This document shows, one piece after another, positions 22,290-34,018 of a stretch of 64,000 nt of DNA. The DNA comes from Capitulum mitella. Taxonomy: Eukaryota; Arthropoda; Thecostraca; Pollicipedomorpha; Pollicipedidae. The stretch's first letter is position 1. Each line of letters begins with the position of its first letter. The notes beneath the pieces were generated by a model that saw nothing but the letters and a program-made list of their open reading frames with translations, was not told where the DNA came from and made no database searches. Both the position numbers and the translations under genes were made by a program. The stretch covers positions 12,838,970 through 12,902,969 of the forward strand of contig CP099841.1 of assembly GCA_030062745.1 (NCBI GenBank). Reading direction: 5' to 3'.

Positions 22290-22625
22290 ATAACAGAAAC
22301 TGGATATGTTTTGCTAAGGTGTAGAAAGGTAAGGAATGACCTCATCGAAGTTTTTAAATTTGTGCATGGACAACAGTGGTATTTCAGTGGAATTTTTGAG
22401 TGCAATAGAAACAACACAATGGGAAGTTATCAACGTAAGATTAAAATAAACCACACCAGGACTAGGTTACGGCATTCTTTTTCAGCAACAGGGTATTGCC
22501 ACATTGGAATGGACTGCCAAACAAAGTGATCAGCAGTAGCCCACTTATTGTTTTTAAAAGTAGTCCAAAGAAGCACTACAAAGAAATGGTAACTACGTCT
22601 TTTTATTCTAGGGATACAAACTGAA
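22290..22625 (+). pseudogene. 3' end of a non-LTR retrotransposon reverse transcriptase
   Basis: The plus frame gives RKVRNDLIEVFKFVHGQQW and then [19 protein letters not shown]. After a one-base shift it gives [28 protein letters not shown] and a stop. This order (LIEVFK.VHG, then K....TR.R.R.SF, then WN.LP..V..S....FK) is the C-terminal tail of the reverse transcriptase of CR1/Jockey-like LINEs. Only the last 110 or so codons remain, consistent with 5'-truncated LINE insertion. Two frame breaks make it inactive. It starts just beyond the right flank of copy D. Confidence 0.7.
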
Positions 22626-22789
22626 TATGAAATATTTCAAAATCTGAATGTCTGAAAATTTAGCCATTGCAGTTTACTTTGGCTTCTTCCTTAAATTCTA
22701 AGGCGCAAAAACTTAAGCTTTTACATTGAGAGTGGATGGTGTGGCCTAGAGAGGAGAGGGCCGTGTGGCTTATTTTTGCACTTTGTTTT

Positions 22790-23550
22790 ATGTCTCTGTG
22801 CCCATATCAGTGGTCTTTCCTCTGTTACAGGGGGTATATCTGGCAGTGTTATGGCACCTCTAGCCGTACCAGCGGCTTTTGTTGGCGCTTCAGGGGTCTC
22901 ACTGACAGCCTCAGAGGGCCCTTTTCCGTGCCAGGGAACCCGCCTAACACACTCGGGGCCCTCTGGGCGTTCAGGGCCCCAATGCAGTCTTAGGGACCAT
23001 CTTATCGTCTTGGCCTCCGCAGGGGCGCCCCTCCGACTTTTTTGGCGGTTACACGGGCCCCCTGCCGTATAGGCATCGATCTTGCCGTCTCAGGACCTCA
23101 CTTGACATTTCCCGGGGCTCTCGGCTGCATCAAGAACCCCCCAGGTTTTCAAAAAGGACAGTGTAGCCCATTTGGGCCCCTCTTAAGATTGAGAGGGTCA
23201 CCGATGCAAGCCAATCCAGGGGGTTACTCAGGCTTGCCAGGTCTTTATTATGCTGCCCAAGGCACTCTATTAATGTCTTGCCGTCTTAGGGGCCCCTTGA
23301 CACTTAGCGGTCTCATAGACCATTTAGCGTGTCGTAACCCCTCTTACGGTCTCAGGGGCCCTTGGAGAGATTCAGAAGCTCTTCTATCCATCTTAGGATC
23401 CATCTTGCCGTCTCAGGATCTCACGAACCCTCCCGGAAAGCCTATGACTGCATCAGGAACCATCCGCTTTTCACACAGGCCCGTGAAGTCCATTCGGGAC
23501 TCTTATGACATTCCAGTCGGCCCAACACATTTTGAGCGTCCATTACGCGT
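22790..23550 (+). repeat. Degenerate 20-21-bp minisatellite
   Basis: Words such as GTCTCAGGGGCCCTTG, GTCTTAGGGGCCCCTTG, GTCTCAGGATC and CATCAGGAACC recur about every 19-22 bases over some 750 bases. The long open frame at 23042-23656 has no domain and is explained by the repeat. The array is old, since few adjacent units agree closely. Confidence 0.65.
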
Positions 23551-24724
23551 TGATCCATTCCAAGCGTACCCTGTGAAATGTACGTGCGTTGTGCATAGAG
23601 CCTACTTCCAACTAATGCTGCAGAAACGGAACCCACAAGGATCAAAACAACAGTAGCCGCAATCCGATGTACCACAGATACCCGCCACCAAGTCTGTTCC
23701 ACTCCAAACAGAACCAACGCAAGCACGTGCAGGAGATCATGCCAAAAAGGAGCGAAGCACGGTGCCGTTTAAAGCAACCGGAATCTTGGAAAACCAGCTT
23801 CCCTGGATACCTGGACTGCACCCCAGCAGTGTTGAAAAACAAAACCTACAAAACCAAAACAGTAGCCGACACCTATCATACCATGGATAACCGACGCCAC
23901 ATCTCCTCTATCCCAAACAGAGCCACCTGTGATGCAAGCACGTAGAGCAGTCTTTCAAAAAGACCGGAAAAGAGTGTCAGTCAAAGCATTCAGAATCCCG
24001 GCAAGCAAAAACAAAACTTACTTTGAACCTGGGCTATTGCCAAGTAGTGCTGGAAATCAAAATACGTCTGACAAAGTCGACAAAAGTCTCCATGGACAAT
24101 GCACGGCTGACACCCGTCCTCAATCAAAAATCTGTTCTGAATCATCAAACATATGCATGCACTTTACGCACGGCATAGGGTTCTACCAGGTACATATAAC
24201 GGAAACACGCACCTGTTGACACTGGACATGTGACATGCGGTTGGGCCTGGCGTGTGGCACAATACGATACATACGACTCGTAGCTGACTGCCACCCAGCT
24301 GTGAGATACGTGCACGTGTACTTCCATTAACGCTCTCCCAACCTAACATTTTGCCACGCAAAATAAAAAACGCGTGAGTGTCACTGGGGACAATGGCACT
24401 CAGGCTTTTTGGCTTTTGCAGGGCAGCTGATAACTTGCCATAAAAAGCCGTCTGCAAGACTGGGAGAGTCCAGCAGCTAAACTATTCAACACCTGTACTG
24501 CTGCAATGATTGCGTATGAACGTTTTTTACCTGCACACTTCTCAGGTCCGGAAAAATCAGCCGTCGGACAAGACGACACAAAAAGGCATTACACAACTGA
24601 TGACAAACACGCAAGTAACTTGAAAACTTTCGTTTCCGTCACGTGCAACCAACAGCGCACATTTCCGAAATGCGTGTAGGACAACAGGCGTCAATATTGC
24701 TGCAGATAAAGACTCGTTACATAC
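23551..24724. other. Unannotated stretch, possibly intron of the MULE-like gene
   Basis: No recognised gene. Simple A/C-rich sequence is common (AAAACAAAACC words near 23640-24020). If the exon at 24725 has a downstream partner it should lie here or further left on the minus strand, but I did not find it. Confidence 0.35.
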
Positions 24725-25025
24725 CATCAGGTACGATGCCAGTCAACATTTCCCGGCCCTTCGTGATAACGAGCTGGATCTCTGATGAGGTCACAATGAC
24801 CTCAAGGGGCAGGCCACCGGCTGCACTCCAGGTCGTGATCAGGAACACCCTCAGGTTGTCTCTGTCCATGTTCCCCGACGAGTGGATGAAGACGACTTGG
24901 CCAGCCTCAGGGAGCTCATGGACGCGGGCCATCATCGGAGTGACAGCTGCAACGGCAGTCTCTCCCTCCGCCTTGTCGAGGACGACCTGGTCGGGTCGAC
25001 AGCCAGAGCCGTATAGGGAGTGTGT
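24725..25025 (-). CDS. MULE-type transposase-like exon (FIxSSGNMDR block)
   Basis: The minus strand encodes LYGSGCRPDQVVLDKAEG, then TPMMARVHELPEAGQVVFI, HSSGNMDRDNLRVFLITT, WSAAGGLPLEVIVTSSE and IVPDGM. This order matches, from memory, MULE-type transposase-like proteins with a SWIM zinc finger found in many invertebrates, where the block reads FVDSSGNMDRHNCRVF and GGLPLG. In that family the Asp before SSG is the likely first catalytic acid; here it is His, so activity is doubtful. The exon is bounded by an AG acceptor (GATTAG, weak pyrimidine tract) and a good GTATGT donor, and the frame closes just outside both. It follows the 27.4-kb exon in protein order. It could be a decayed transposon or a domesticated gene. 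Confidence 0.5.
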
Positions 25026-27398
25026 CTAATCTTTTTGATTTTCCAAAAAGACATTCCGGCGGATACTCGACCCCAGCTATAATTTATGACAGCAATGAAA
25101 AGCGCATCTGGGGCTTCGAGCTGGGGCGTGTTCTTGTTTTTGCAAAATATGTCGGGGAGGGGGAGGGCGAGCAAGGACAATGGCTAATCCTACCCACAAA
25201 ACAGATAGAATTCTTTCCGGACTTGACCACTTCCTTTTCAAAGTTGGGAGGGGGCTTGAACCAAAGTTGGGGGGCTCAAGCCCCCACCCCCCAACTGAAG
25301 AGCGAACTACACCCTTAGCTCTAGGCGTTACCTGCGCTTGATATCATTTGCAATGTAAACTGACTGCAGATGATAGAGCCAGGTTCAAGACAAAATGTGT
25401 GACTGCCAAGTCAGCTTCAGTTTGGCAGTCAGCTTCCAGGGGTTAGCTCAGAACTCCGACGTCCATAACTTCGAATTGGTTTCAAAACCAGACTCAAATA
25501 TTCATTATGAAAGAGAAGAACAACAGAGTTAATGCCCAAGTGACATACAAGAATGAACAAGAAGGAATAGCCTCACTGTTGAGCTATATAAGTGTGGTGC
25601 CAGGGCAGAGAACACAAACGTTAACAATGCAACCATCCATATCATGCCAAATAACAGTTTGCAGTAGCCGAAGAAAAAGAACTTACAACGTATTACGGAA
25701 TATTGATGAGATTCTCTATCCGTGCTCTCCATACCCCTAGAAATCTTTGACTAGGACTGTTACTAAGTCAACTGCAGACTTTTGTACTCACAAAGGTTTA
25801 TATTTCAACTAGGTTTGTGCTGACATACAGAACTTTCCATCTGGCCCAGTCACATCCTGAAACACAAAATCTCCTGGAATACAAGTACACAAACAAACGT
25901 CAGTTTTTCAGATGCTGCATGTGAGTATCCACAACTGCCCAAGATCTCAGTTTGAGGAAATTCCAACATATTTCCCAATTTGGGGTGGGGCAAGTTTAGC
26001 CAGTCATGGTACTGGATAACAGTACCAAAATGTCGATTGTGTATGTTGCATGGAGCCAAGTTTACGTTTAGAATATTAGGAAACATTCAGTTACCACATT
26101 TTTGGCAGTTGACATGCAGTAACCGGTCCAACATTTACAGAAAAATGCACGCTTTATCCAACCAACTTCCGATCTGGAACTAGGAAAATTCTGAAAACCC
26201 GAATTTGGATTCCGATGACACCAATTATGACTGCCCTTACCTATCTGAAGTTCCTGGACATCTATCATGTAGCAAAATACTTACGAGGTTAGATAAACGA
26301 TTAGATAACCCATTTGGGACATGCACACAAGGGTGGAAAATGTCGGCAAAAAAATCATTCAACAAAACCTAGACAATCATACAGTCAGAATCCCGTTCAG
26401 TGTCCAAGTTTTCACCAACTTACCTCTATAAGGCTTCGGCCGCCAGGCTGCTGAGCTTGATGTGTTCACAGTCTGCTGTTGTCGCCGATCAGCTCGCAAC
26501 TCGAGAGATAGTTCGCTGGGCACAGTTTGCCGTCATTGCTGACGAGCTCGCAGCTCCAAAAAGTGATTCGTTGGGGTTAACGATATGTTATCGGTGCTAT
26601 CGGTCCCACTTAGTGGCGAAAAGGAGCTGGAGTAAAACCGATAAATCTGTACTGGCAGCACGGTGCTGGAGTAATGGTAAAAATGGGTAAATATCTGGCC
26701 GTCGTAGGTCAACGAAGGCGATTTGGGGAAAACGAATGGTAGGTGACGATTCAGGCCAGTGTCCTCTTTGATCGCACGTACATAGCTAAAATTCGATATT
26801 TGACTAGACACACTCCTCGTAAGCTGGCCATCGAGGTCTGCGTCGTACGGATGGTCGCACTGTCTGGTAGTACAGTCTGAAAGATGGGTGGTTTTTGGTT
26901 TCGACAGATCTCTGTTATCGCATTTTCAGTTTTGCCGGGTGGGGTACCATAAGACGGGACAGGTAGGTATATTACAATGTCCATAGCTCAGAACGGCGTA
27001 CGTCCTACGTACATCCGATTATTACGGTTTTTGGCCATGCTCGGGGTACGCGCTGTTACTCCACAACACATGGCTGTATCTGTTCATTGCTATCGGCGTC
27101 ACTAGCACCGAACATACGTGTGCTCTAGAGATGCTAAAGGTCTAAAACGTGTAGTCACAGTCACTAGCACGGTCACAGCTTGTGGCAAGTTACAGCTTAC
27201 CAGTCACAGCACAACAGCGATAGATGTATGGCAGTAACCTTACTAGGGGCGCACTGGATAGTGAATTTTGATACCTGGCCCGATACTAGATAGGCCGGAT
27301 AGTGAAATAACATCCAGCCGGACAGTGATCTTATGAGGACAACATTAGATCACTCAAAATAGCAATTATTCCCGCAATATTTATACCGATTAAAGAGA
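25026..27398. other. Putative intron between MULE-like exons
   Basis: Contains no coding block I can place between the two exons. A two-unit 54-bp repeat lies at 26467-26574, and GGGAGGGGG/CCCCCCAACT sequence near 25240-25300. The family normally has a conserved Tyr/Gly-containing segment between these two parts, so one short exon may have been missed. Confidence 0.35.
26467..26574 (+). repeat. Two-unit 54-bp tandem repeat
   Basis: CACAGTCTGCTGTTGTCGCC and CACAGTTTGCCGTCATTGCT begin units at 26467 and 26521. Both continue GAGCTCGCA/CAGCTCGCA and a GTTCGCTGGG/ATTCGTTGGG block. Confidence 0.7.
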
Positions 27399-27644
27399 TC
27401 ACCAAGAAACGAACTTCTGGTCCGGTATTATGGCGCGGTCCGAGGAGACCAACGAGTATTCATCTCCATATTCTGCCTGAAGTTTCCGTTTCAAGGTCTC
27501 CAGTGACTTTACTGAGGAGTGGTCGTGCTGGAACAGGTCGAGCAGCCTTTCCTGGGCAGGCCGGTCGACACGACGCGGCTGAAGCGCAGCCGCGGACTCC
27601 TTCGCATGGTTGTGCGCCACATGGTTGGACTGGACATGCAGCGC
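27399..27644 (-). CDS. N-terminal exon of MULE/SWIM-type transposase-like gene
   Basis: The minus strand encodes LHVQSNHVAHNHAKESAA, LLDLFQHDHSSVKSLETLK, RKLQAEYGDEYSLVSSDRA and IIPDQKF. The pattern H.HNHAKE.A, LF..HS....LE..K..L, GDEY....DRA, PD is what I recall preceding the FVDSSGNMDR region in MULE-type SWIM proteins. It may be a domain that recognises DNA or partner proteins; I do not know its exact role. An AG acceptor lies at 27645 (CCGGTTAG). The 3' limit is unclear: the frame stops at 27399, and a TTGGTGATC donor-like site overlaps that stop. Together with 24725-25025 on the same strand, it suggests one split gene or a spliced transposon. Confidence 0.5.
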   Translation of the reverse strand, partial: ALHVQSNHVAHNHAKESAAALQPRRVDRPAQERLLDLFQHDHSSVKSLETLKRKLQAEYGDEYSLVSSDRAIIPDQKFVSW

Positions 27645-29023
27645 CTAACCGGCATCTGGCTTATTGGACCTGCAGTTACGGAATAAGTCCACTACAGTCA
27701 CAGTGCGCGGAAGCTTCGTACCAGCAGCGGTAACGGATGCCACACATCATATGGCCTACGTTCATGACAGTTTGAAATGGGAAAATGACACGAAAAGGCG
27801 CAAAATACTCTATGACTTAGGGAAACAGAATTGCGTACAAAATCGTTGTTACATAAAACAAAAACTGTCTGAAAGCTCCCTGAGCCTAGCAGGCCCTCTT
27901 GGCAAAATCTGGTGGTGTCGCTCACGATCCACGCTAATGCCCAAGCACCTAGCCAAAACGCCACAGCGCACGCAGCAGGCCAGCCAAGTCTTGCTCCTTT
28001 TGTTTGAAGTTGATGCTGTTGAAAGAAAATAAACTGAAATCTGAAATCCTATTCGCACTGAATTTCGGATAACTCAACAATCTGGCTCCAGCTTCGACCT
28101 GTTTTCGATTTCTCTCTTCATATCACAGATCGCGCACCACATGCGTCCCTTCATCTGGAAGATCATAGACTGAGACAAACTGGGCACTTGACGCAGATTC
28201 TGCAAAGTCCCGTCTACTGTCCATCGAAAGTCCAAACGCTGTAAACTAGAGCTAAGAATTCGGATAGATTTTGGTTTCGAATATTTGGATGGGTACACTC
28301 GAATATTGGGATCCAATGTTGGATTTTCGTAAGTCTTTGATATTTCGTCCCATCTGGTACGATCGGGGCAAGAAGATAAAAATCACACAGATTTACCATT
28401 GCATGAACAAGTCAGACGACTTTAAAGCTGCAGCCGGCACCGTGCACCGGGCAGACGACGTCCGGGCACTGCCGAGGCAGGGGAGGGGCGTCACGTCAGC
28501 GGCAGGGAGTGCTCTGATTGGCAGTTACTCTGTTGTGTAGTCAGGGGTGCAAACCGTCAAACCCACACAAGACTGTGCTCCGGAATGATTAATTCGAGAA
28601 GAGATAAATATGGAAAACCATCCATTCTCCACCCTTTCTCCTGGCCACCACGTCAGGACAAGGTCAATGTCCCGCTGGACCTGCGGTATTGCTCGAAACC
28701 ACTCGGTGACATGCATCTGCAGCATCAGAAGATAAAACGCAATCTTCATGAACGGTCTACGCGCACTTTTCTGTTTCTGCTGAAAGAGAAGAATAAAACG
28801 TGGTGAAGGTCGTGCTAAATGTAGATTTTTTTTACAAATAACCACATTGTTGGACCTAAAATTTGAATTTTGGTCGCCAGGATAGCCCTGAGAGCAACTT
28901 GTAGTACCGCACTTTCTCGCTTCTTTGGTACTGGTATATGTCCGTGATATGCTTATGAATGTAACGTACTTTTACACTGAAAATCAGCACATACGGCAAA
29001 GCCGATTGTGCGCACAATGTAAC
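27645..29023. other. Unannotated stretch
   Basis: No gene recognised. The minus-strand frame at 28525-28845 has no domain. If the MULE-like gene has earlier exons or a promoter they should be here. Confidence 0.35.
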
Positions 29024-29027
29024 TTAA

Positions 29028-30231
29028 CCCGCGCACGACCGTCGGTCCGTTACGATCATGCGCGACTGGGGGAGGGGGGCTATTGGCCGCCCCCCCCCAA
29101 CTCGCGAACGGTTGGTCGCACAATAACACTGTTGGAAAGCCTGTGACGAGTAGAGCTTGAAACTGGTCTCATTTTTAGTTTTAGATAATATGTAAGCAAT
29201 TTACGCCCTATATATGTTTTCTCATAGCCGACTGCACGAGACCGAGAAATGGCCTGAATCTCAAGGGCTGTGACTAATAATGCATAAATAAAGGCACCAG
29301 TGCACAAGTCAAGGTCCGCAAATGCCGATACACATCTTATTTCTCAGATCTCTTAAATATATACGCCGAAACGTCGAGCTGAAGACACGGCAATTCTCAT
29401 GCCGGCTGTCGGCGTGCGCCGCAGCCGTATGCAGTAACAAATTGACGAGAACTAATTTTAGCGTTCCTTTACTTTCGCGAAAAAACCTATCCATGTAAAT
29501 TTTATTGATGTTACTGGTTGTTGTGATGGTTTTCCATGCTTAAATTTTGGAAAAATTCATTAGTTACCAATCTACAAAATTGGTGGAGCTTTATTCGCAA
29601 GAGCCTGTTGATTTCCAAAATATGTTATTTTTCAAACTTTTTGAGGTTCCTGGTATTACTTCCGTCTGTGCAAGCCAGTTCTGCCATTTTCTACCCATTC
29701 TGAGTAATTCATCGCTGATTTTGACGGTGGTACATTTTGGCTCACTACAGTTATTCGTGACCTGACCTTATGTAAATGACTAGACGTCATTGATACTTTG
29801 CCCAATGACGGTAACTAGATGTCTGTTTGACTCCACACTACAAATGTTATACAATATTCCGTCAATTTCCGAAAAAAACGACGACGTGTTAAAAATGGGC
29901 TTGACCTTAGGTCAATGACCCGGAAAATTCTGAAAAATCTGAGATACCAGATTTGTTTCATCTATCAGGATTACTGATCCTTGAAAGTACTATTGAGATG
30001 CCTTGTTTCCCGAAAAAAGTTACAGGTCGCTAAACCTTTTTGGACATAGGTCTGTTTGACCTGACCTAGGTCAGGCACCTGACCTGATCTGAGGTCAAAA
30101 TTTTGACACAAGATGTAAAAATGACGAAGCAAAACGTACACAAGGTTTTGTGACTCTGTGTTTGTTCGTTCTCTCGCAATCCCAGAAAAACTTCAGGGGG
30201 GCTGTCAACAGCCCCCGCAGTCGGTGGCGGG
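29028..30231 (+). mobile_element. piggyBac-like non-autonomous element, copy H
   Basis: A 1204-bp copy with TTAA at 29024-29027 and 30232-30235. The left end is CCCGCGCACGACCGTCGG and the right end CGCAGTCGGTGGCGGG. Not interrupted. Close in sequence to B, E and F. Confidence 0.87.
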
Positions 30232-30235
30232 TTAA

Positions 30236-30934
30236 TATAACGACACACCGGCCATTTACCTGTTTTCTCTTCTTAGTAGAAAAATATGAAAGCGGTCTCT
30301 GCCCGTCGTTACCAGACACGGAACAACTGTGAGACGACTCTCAGAGCTTCTCATCGCCCCACGAAATGCGATGGTCAGATCACTTCACAATGGGGAAGGG
30401 GTGGAGCATATCTTAGTGTCACCGTCAACATTGTCCCTAACCGTACTGCTGCACATCATTTGACATGATGTACAGAAGCCGAACCAACGCTATACAGTAA
30501 CCGAATTAGCATTCTCTTTCATTGGTCATGCATGCTTTGGCTCGCATATTTGCTCATATTCTGCAGCGAAGTACATAAGAGTATTCAAATGCTTGGACGA
30601 CATTTGAGTGTTTGGAGAGTATTGGGATGAAGAAATGGTGAACCGAATATTCGCCAAATACTTGTCAACATTTGATTATTATCCGAATCCGAATATTCTG
30701 TTGAATATTCGAATCATTCGAATCCGAATTATCAGTTCTAATGTACACGGCATAATCAGACGTTAAGACACCACTGCTCACTTTACGCACACTAACCTGC
30801 CCTTCGCGTAGTTTGCGAACTTCACTTGGCAGACTCTGACGGTGGTGACCGGGCACCCGTTATCACGCGGAGATTTGTTGCGTTTCAGGGCGTTACGCGC
30901 GTAACGTCGTATACGCAACTACTGAAACAGTACA
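30236..30934. other. Unannotated stretch with GAATC-rich patch
   Basis: Nothing coding recognised. At 30665-30735 there are repeated CGAATCCGAAT/GAATATTC words, a decayed simple repeat. Confidence 0.45.
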
Positions 30935-31412
30935 GGTAATTTGAGACTGTTGTTTTTTAATTTGGTGCTACTGAGAATTTCTTAGATTAAGCGTCAAAAT
31001 ATGTATGGGCGTTACCTACATAGGGATGCGTCGCCCAAAACCTTTCAAGTACCCAGACATTTTGGATAAAGTGAGAACGTTAGGTCCAGAAAAATATAGA
31101 CCCTATAAATACCAAGTATAATCCCGAAGCAATCATATAATATCCCATGCGTCTCATACCATCTTTGTACGGAAGGGGAGGGAGGACAGATACTCCTATT
31201 TTCGTACTCTGCAAGTTTTGCGACATTCATTACCTATGCGTGTGCGTTGCATGGAAAGCATCGGCCTGAATTATCGAATTCCCCCCTCCCTTCCAATTCC
31301 TCGCTGGGGCGGGACCCGTTTATCTCATTGCTAAGGGGCCCACTGGAGCTGTCCGAACTCGGTATCACTAACTGTACTCCTAATCTACATCTTTTCCTTC
31401 CCACACTATCTC

Positions 31413-32110
31413 ATGGACCCCTTTTCGAGACCACGCCTCCTGCCCAGTGAGAAACTCGAACGGAACTACGCCTGCTCCCCCAAAAAGGGGGAAAACCTAT
31501 CTTTCCTTCCGCCTGCGAAGAAGTTAGAGGCATACATCCTGCAACTGTCGAACATCGTATATGGTGTGACGAAAGCTGAATTCGGAAAAATTGCATATCA
31601 TGTTGAGGAACACATGCAGCTTGACCATCCCTTTCATAAGGCCTCGAGCATGGCCGGAACAGACTGGCTGCAAAAATTTCTGGCACGGCACCCCCATTTT
31701 ACGATGCGTTCTCAAGAGGTGACCAACATCGCGGCGCTGGCCGCCTCCCAGGAGGCTGAAATAAAGTTGTTCTCCAGCATCCTGATGGTCCTGATGGACA
31801 GCACATTTATAATTCACCCAGGATTTATAATGTCGATGAGACAGCTATTCCGACTGTGATGCCTCCACAAAAAGTCGTCGCATGAAAAGGCAAGTCGGGG
31901 TCGTCAAGGGCACTGAGCTCGACCAAAACGCGATGGCCGTAAACTGTTGCGTTGGGCCTGTTATAGACTGATAAGTGTCGGTTCGGATACACAGTCACGC
32001 AGAGCTAGCGCGATTCTTATTGAGTTTTTGGCACACAACAAAAATAAAAACACGAGATAAGAAAGCAGTGTTTTCTGTATTGGGCGTCCCAGATGCCTAT
32101 CTTCTATCGA
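31413..32110 (+). pseudogene. pogo-like transposase remnant, left copy
   Basis: The frame encodes FGKIAYHVEEHMQLDHPFHK, SSMAGTDWLQKFLARHP and SQEVTNIAALAASQEAEI. This is the CENP-B-type DNA-binding region of a pogo-superfamily transposase (usual pattern F..H.L.HPF......AG.DWL..FL.RHP). A shift of frame near 31820 gives YNVDETAIPTV, the first catalytic Asp motif, then KRQVGVVKGTE and AVNCCVG, after which homology to the family is lost. The second and third catalytic motifs are absent. The ATG at 31413 is not clearly the original start. It is matched in inverted orientation at 40067-40745, which lost its frame at different points, so neither copy is functional. Confidence 0.7.
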
Positions 32111-32719
32111 TGGAATACATACGCTTTTAATCATGTGCTTCTTTGTAGTGCATCAATGTGAGGGTAGTAGTAGGATATGTCATGTATCGTTGGATATCTG
32201 CACCATAAGGACACATCTGAGCGATAAACCAGGTTGCCCAATATTTTTAACAATTAACATTGGAGAAACCAAAGAATGGCCTGCACTACTTTGCTTCTGG
32301 TACTCCGTGGTGACCCACACCCTGCGTTTTTGCGTAATGGAGACAATTCGCCCTCTATCCCCTATATTGCATATTTTTTATTTGAAGAAGGTAGTTTGCG
32401 GGAATCTTAACCACCCCGCCCTTTTCCCGCGAGCGTTATCCCTATTCCCGTATGGAGAAACTCCCTCCGGTTTTTTCCTTGCTGTTTTCAGAGTTCATGT
32501 AGCAGCTAGCAGCTTCACAAAACTTGTTGTGTTGTGTTGCGCATGCCATCTCGCGGTATGGCTCATAACTGGGAGTTGCCGTTGTTACCGAGGTGGTAAG
32601 AGTTGGCAACTGCAGGTGGCAGCAGTTGCCGTGGCGTGCATGGCGTGGAGAACGTTGACGTCAGCTGATCGACGAGGGACTAACGATATACATCCAACTG
32701 CGGCGCAGTGACACGTGTA

Positions 32720-33792
32720 CCGGACGGTCGGTCAGGCGTCAACTCACCCTAGTAGCTCGTCACCTGTGACAGTGGCGCCACGGACGGCGGCCGTGAAACT
32801 AGAGGAGTCGTAGACTCGCTTTCCGCACAAACGACGGGGTATTCAACCTTTGACTGCGCAGGGGGCGTTCAATGGGCGTAATGTTGCGCCGTAGACGCAA
32901 CGTCGCGCCAAAAGCGCGGTATAGTATACCAGAGGCCGCAGGCCGATGGAGAGGTGCGATCGGACTTGGGTCTGTGCAAAAGATGTTGGGTCGCGCGAAG
33001 CACGATGGGGATTTTTTGTATATTTTTCCTAATGGGGACATCGTGCAGAGCTAGGTTCGTACTGAAAAGATGCGTACGGAAGTGGTCCGTAAGAGAAAAG
33101 ATTCTCAACGAAAAAGGTTCTTAATGAAAGGTTGGTAAATTTGAGGTCCGTATAAAAAAATGTTGGGATCGGAAAATGCACGCCTAAAATAGTAACCTAT
33201 CCTAACGTAATCTAACCTAACCCCTTTATTTATCTGAACCATATCTGTTCACACCTTTTATCGGCCTGTGGCCTCTTATATCCTATACCGCCCTTCGGCG
33301 CGGGGTTGTGCCTCTGGTTCAAATCCGGAACCAGTCTTTTCCTATGCGAATCTTGTCCTATGTGGATCTTTCCCGATATGATCCTTATACGGAACCTCTG
33401 GCTACGAACCTTTTCCCACACGAATCCTTGACTGAAGAACCTTGGTCCTGTTACCCTTCTTGGTAACAGGACCTTTCTTGCTCGAGAAAACGCACGGTCG
33501 CAGGGATGAGGGATGCAGCCGGGATTTGTTAAATGGGACCCAAAGCTCAGTGTGGTCTGGAATCATACGCACACCGCCTGCCGGGAAGACGATGTGCTAT
33601 AGTTTTCACAGCAGTCAGGGTCTAAGGAGGGCGCCCCCCGCCAGCTTCCTCCTTGGCTCCGCCTGTCGACGGTTGCTCTCTTCCCTTCTTTACCCACGAA
33701 AGGTGCGAGTTCAGCGACCAGTCGCCGTTGGAAGCACCACGGTCTCGGTTGACGGATGATTAGGGTGAGCTAACGCCTGCCCGACCATTCGG
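32720..33792 (+). mobile_element. Non-autonomous DNA element with long inverted ends
   Basis: A 1073-bp insertion in the left arm. The left end CCGGACGGTCGGTCAGGCGT pairs with the reverse complement of the right end, CCGAATGGTCGGGCAGGCGT. Similarity continues through CTCACCCTA and, more weakly, for about 100 bases. The flanks CACGTGTA (32712-32719) and CACGTGTC (33793-33800) fit an 8-bp target duplication; the uninterrupted right arm has CACGTGTC once. There is no transposase frame. Long inverted ends with an 8-9-bp duplication suggest a MULE-like class, but P-like or other types are possible. Confidence 0.7.
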
Positions 33793-34018
33793 CACGTGTC
33801 TTACTATTTACTAAGTAACCTTTCTCAGTTTTACTTTGCCCAGAGGTGGAGCCAGACCCCGTTTTTGCGACGCACCTCAGGTCATTTTTGGCACTACTGA
33901 AGGTAAAAAACAAATGGCTTGCTAAAACACTTTATGACAGTAAGATTTTCAACTAGCGCTTGTATTGAGGGAAAATAATCGTAATAGTGGTTATATGATG
34001 CTTAAAATGCAATGTTGA

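Larger units (their letters stand above)
30935..34018 (+). repeat. Left arm of a 10-kb inverted repeat
   Basis: Matches the reverse complement of 38047-41290 almost throughout. Landmarks shared in inverse order are CAAAACCTTTCAAGTACCC, TAAATACCAAGTATAATCCC, the transposase remnant, CCTATTCCCGTATGGAGAAA, GAACGTTGACGTCAGCTGAT, ATCCAACTGCGGCGCA, TCAGTTTTACTT and GCATCATATAACCA-type sequence. The arm is interrupted by a separate element at 32720-33792. Confidence 0.8.

Noticed and set aside
23042-23656. 204-codon plus-strand open frame
   Set aside because: It lies over the degenerate 20-bp repeat; its Pro/Gly-rich composition follows from the repeat and there is no start context or domain.
25436-25500. 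GGGGTTAGCTCAGAACTCC as a tRNA-like A box
   Set aside because: No matching B box or stem follows at the right spacing.
33180-33240. TAACCTATCC...CTAACCTAACCC words as an internal telomere repeat
   Set aside because: Only two or three imperfect units; not enough for an interstitial telomere array.
33300-33340. GGTTCAAATCC as a tRNA gene B box
   Set aside because: No A box, acceptor stem or cloverleaf could be formed around it.
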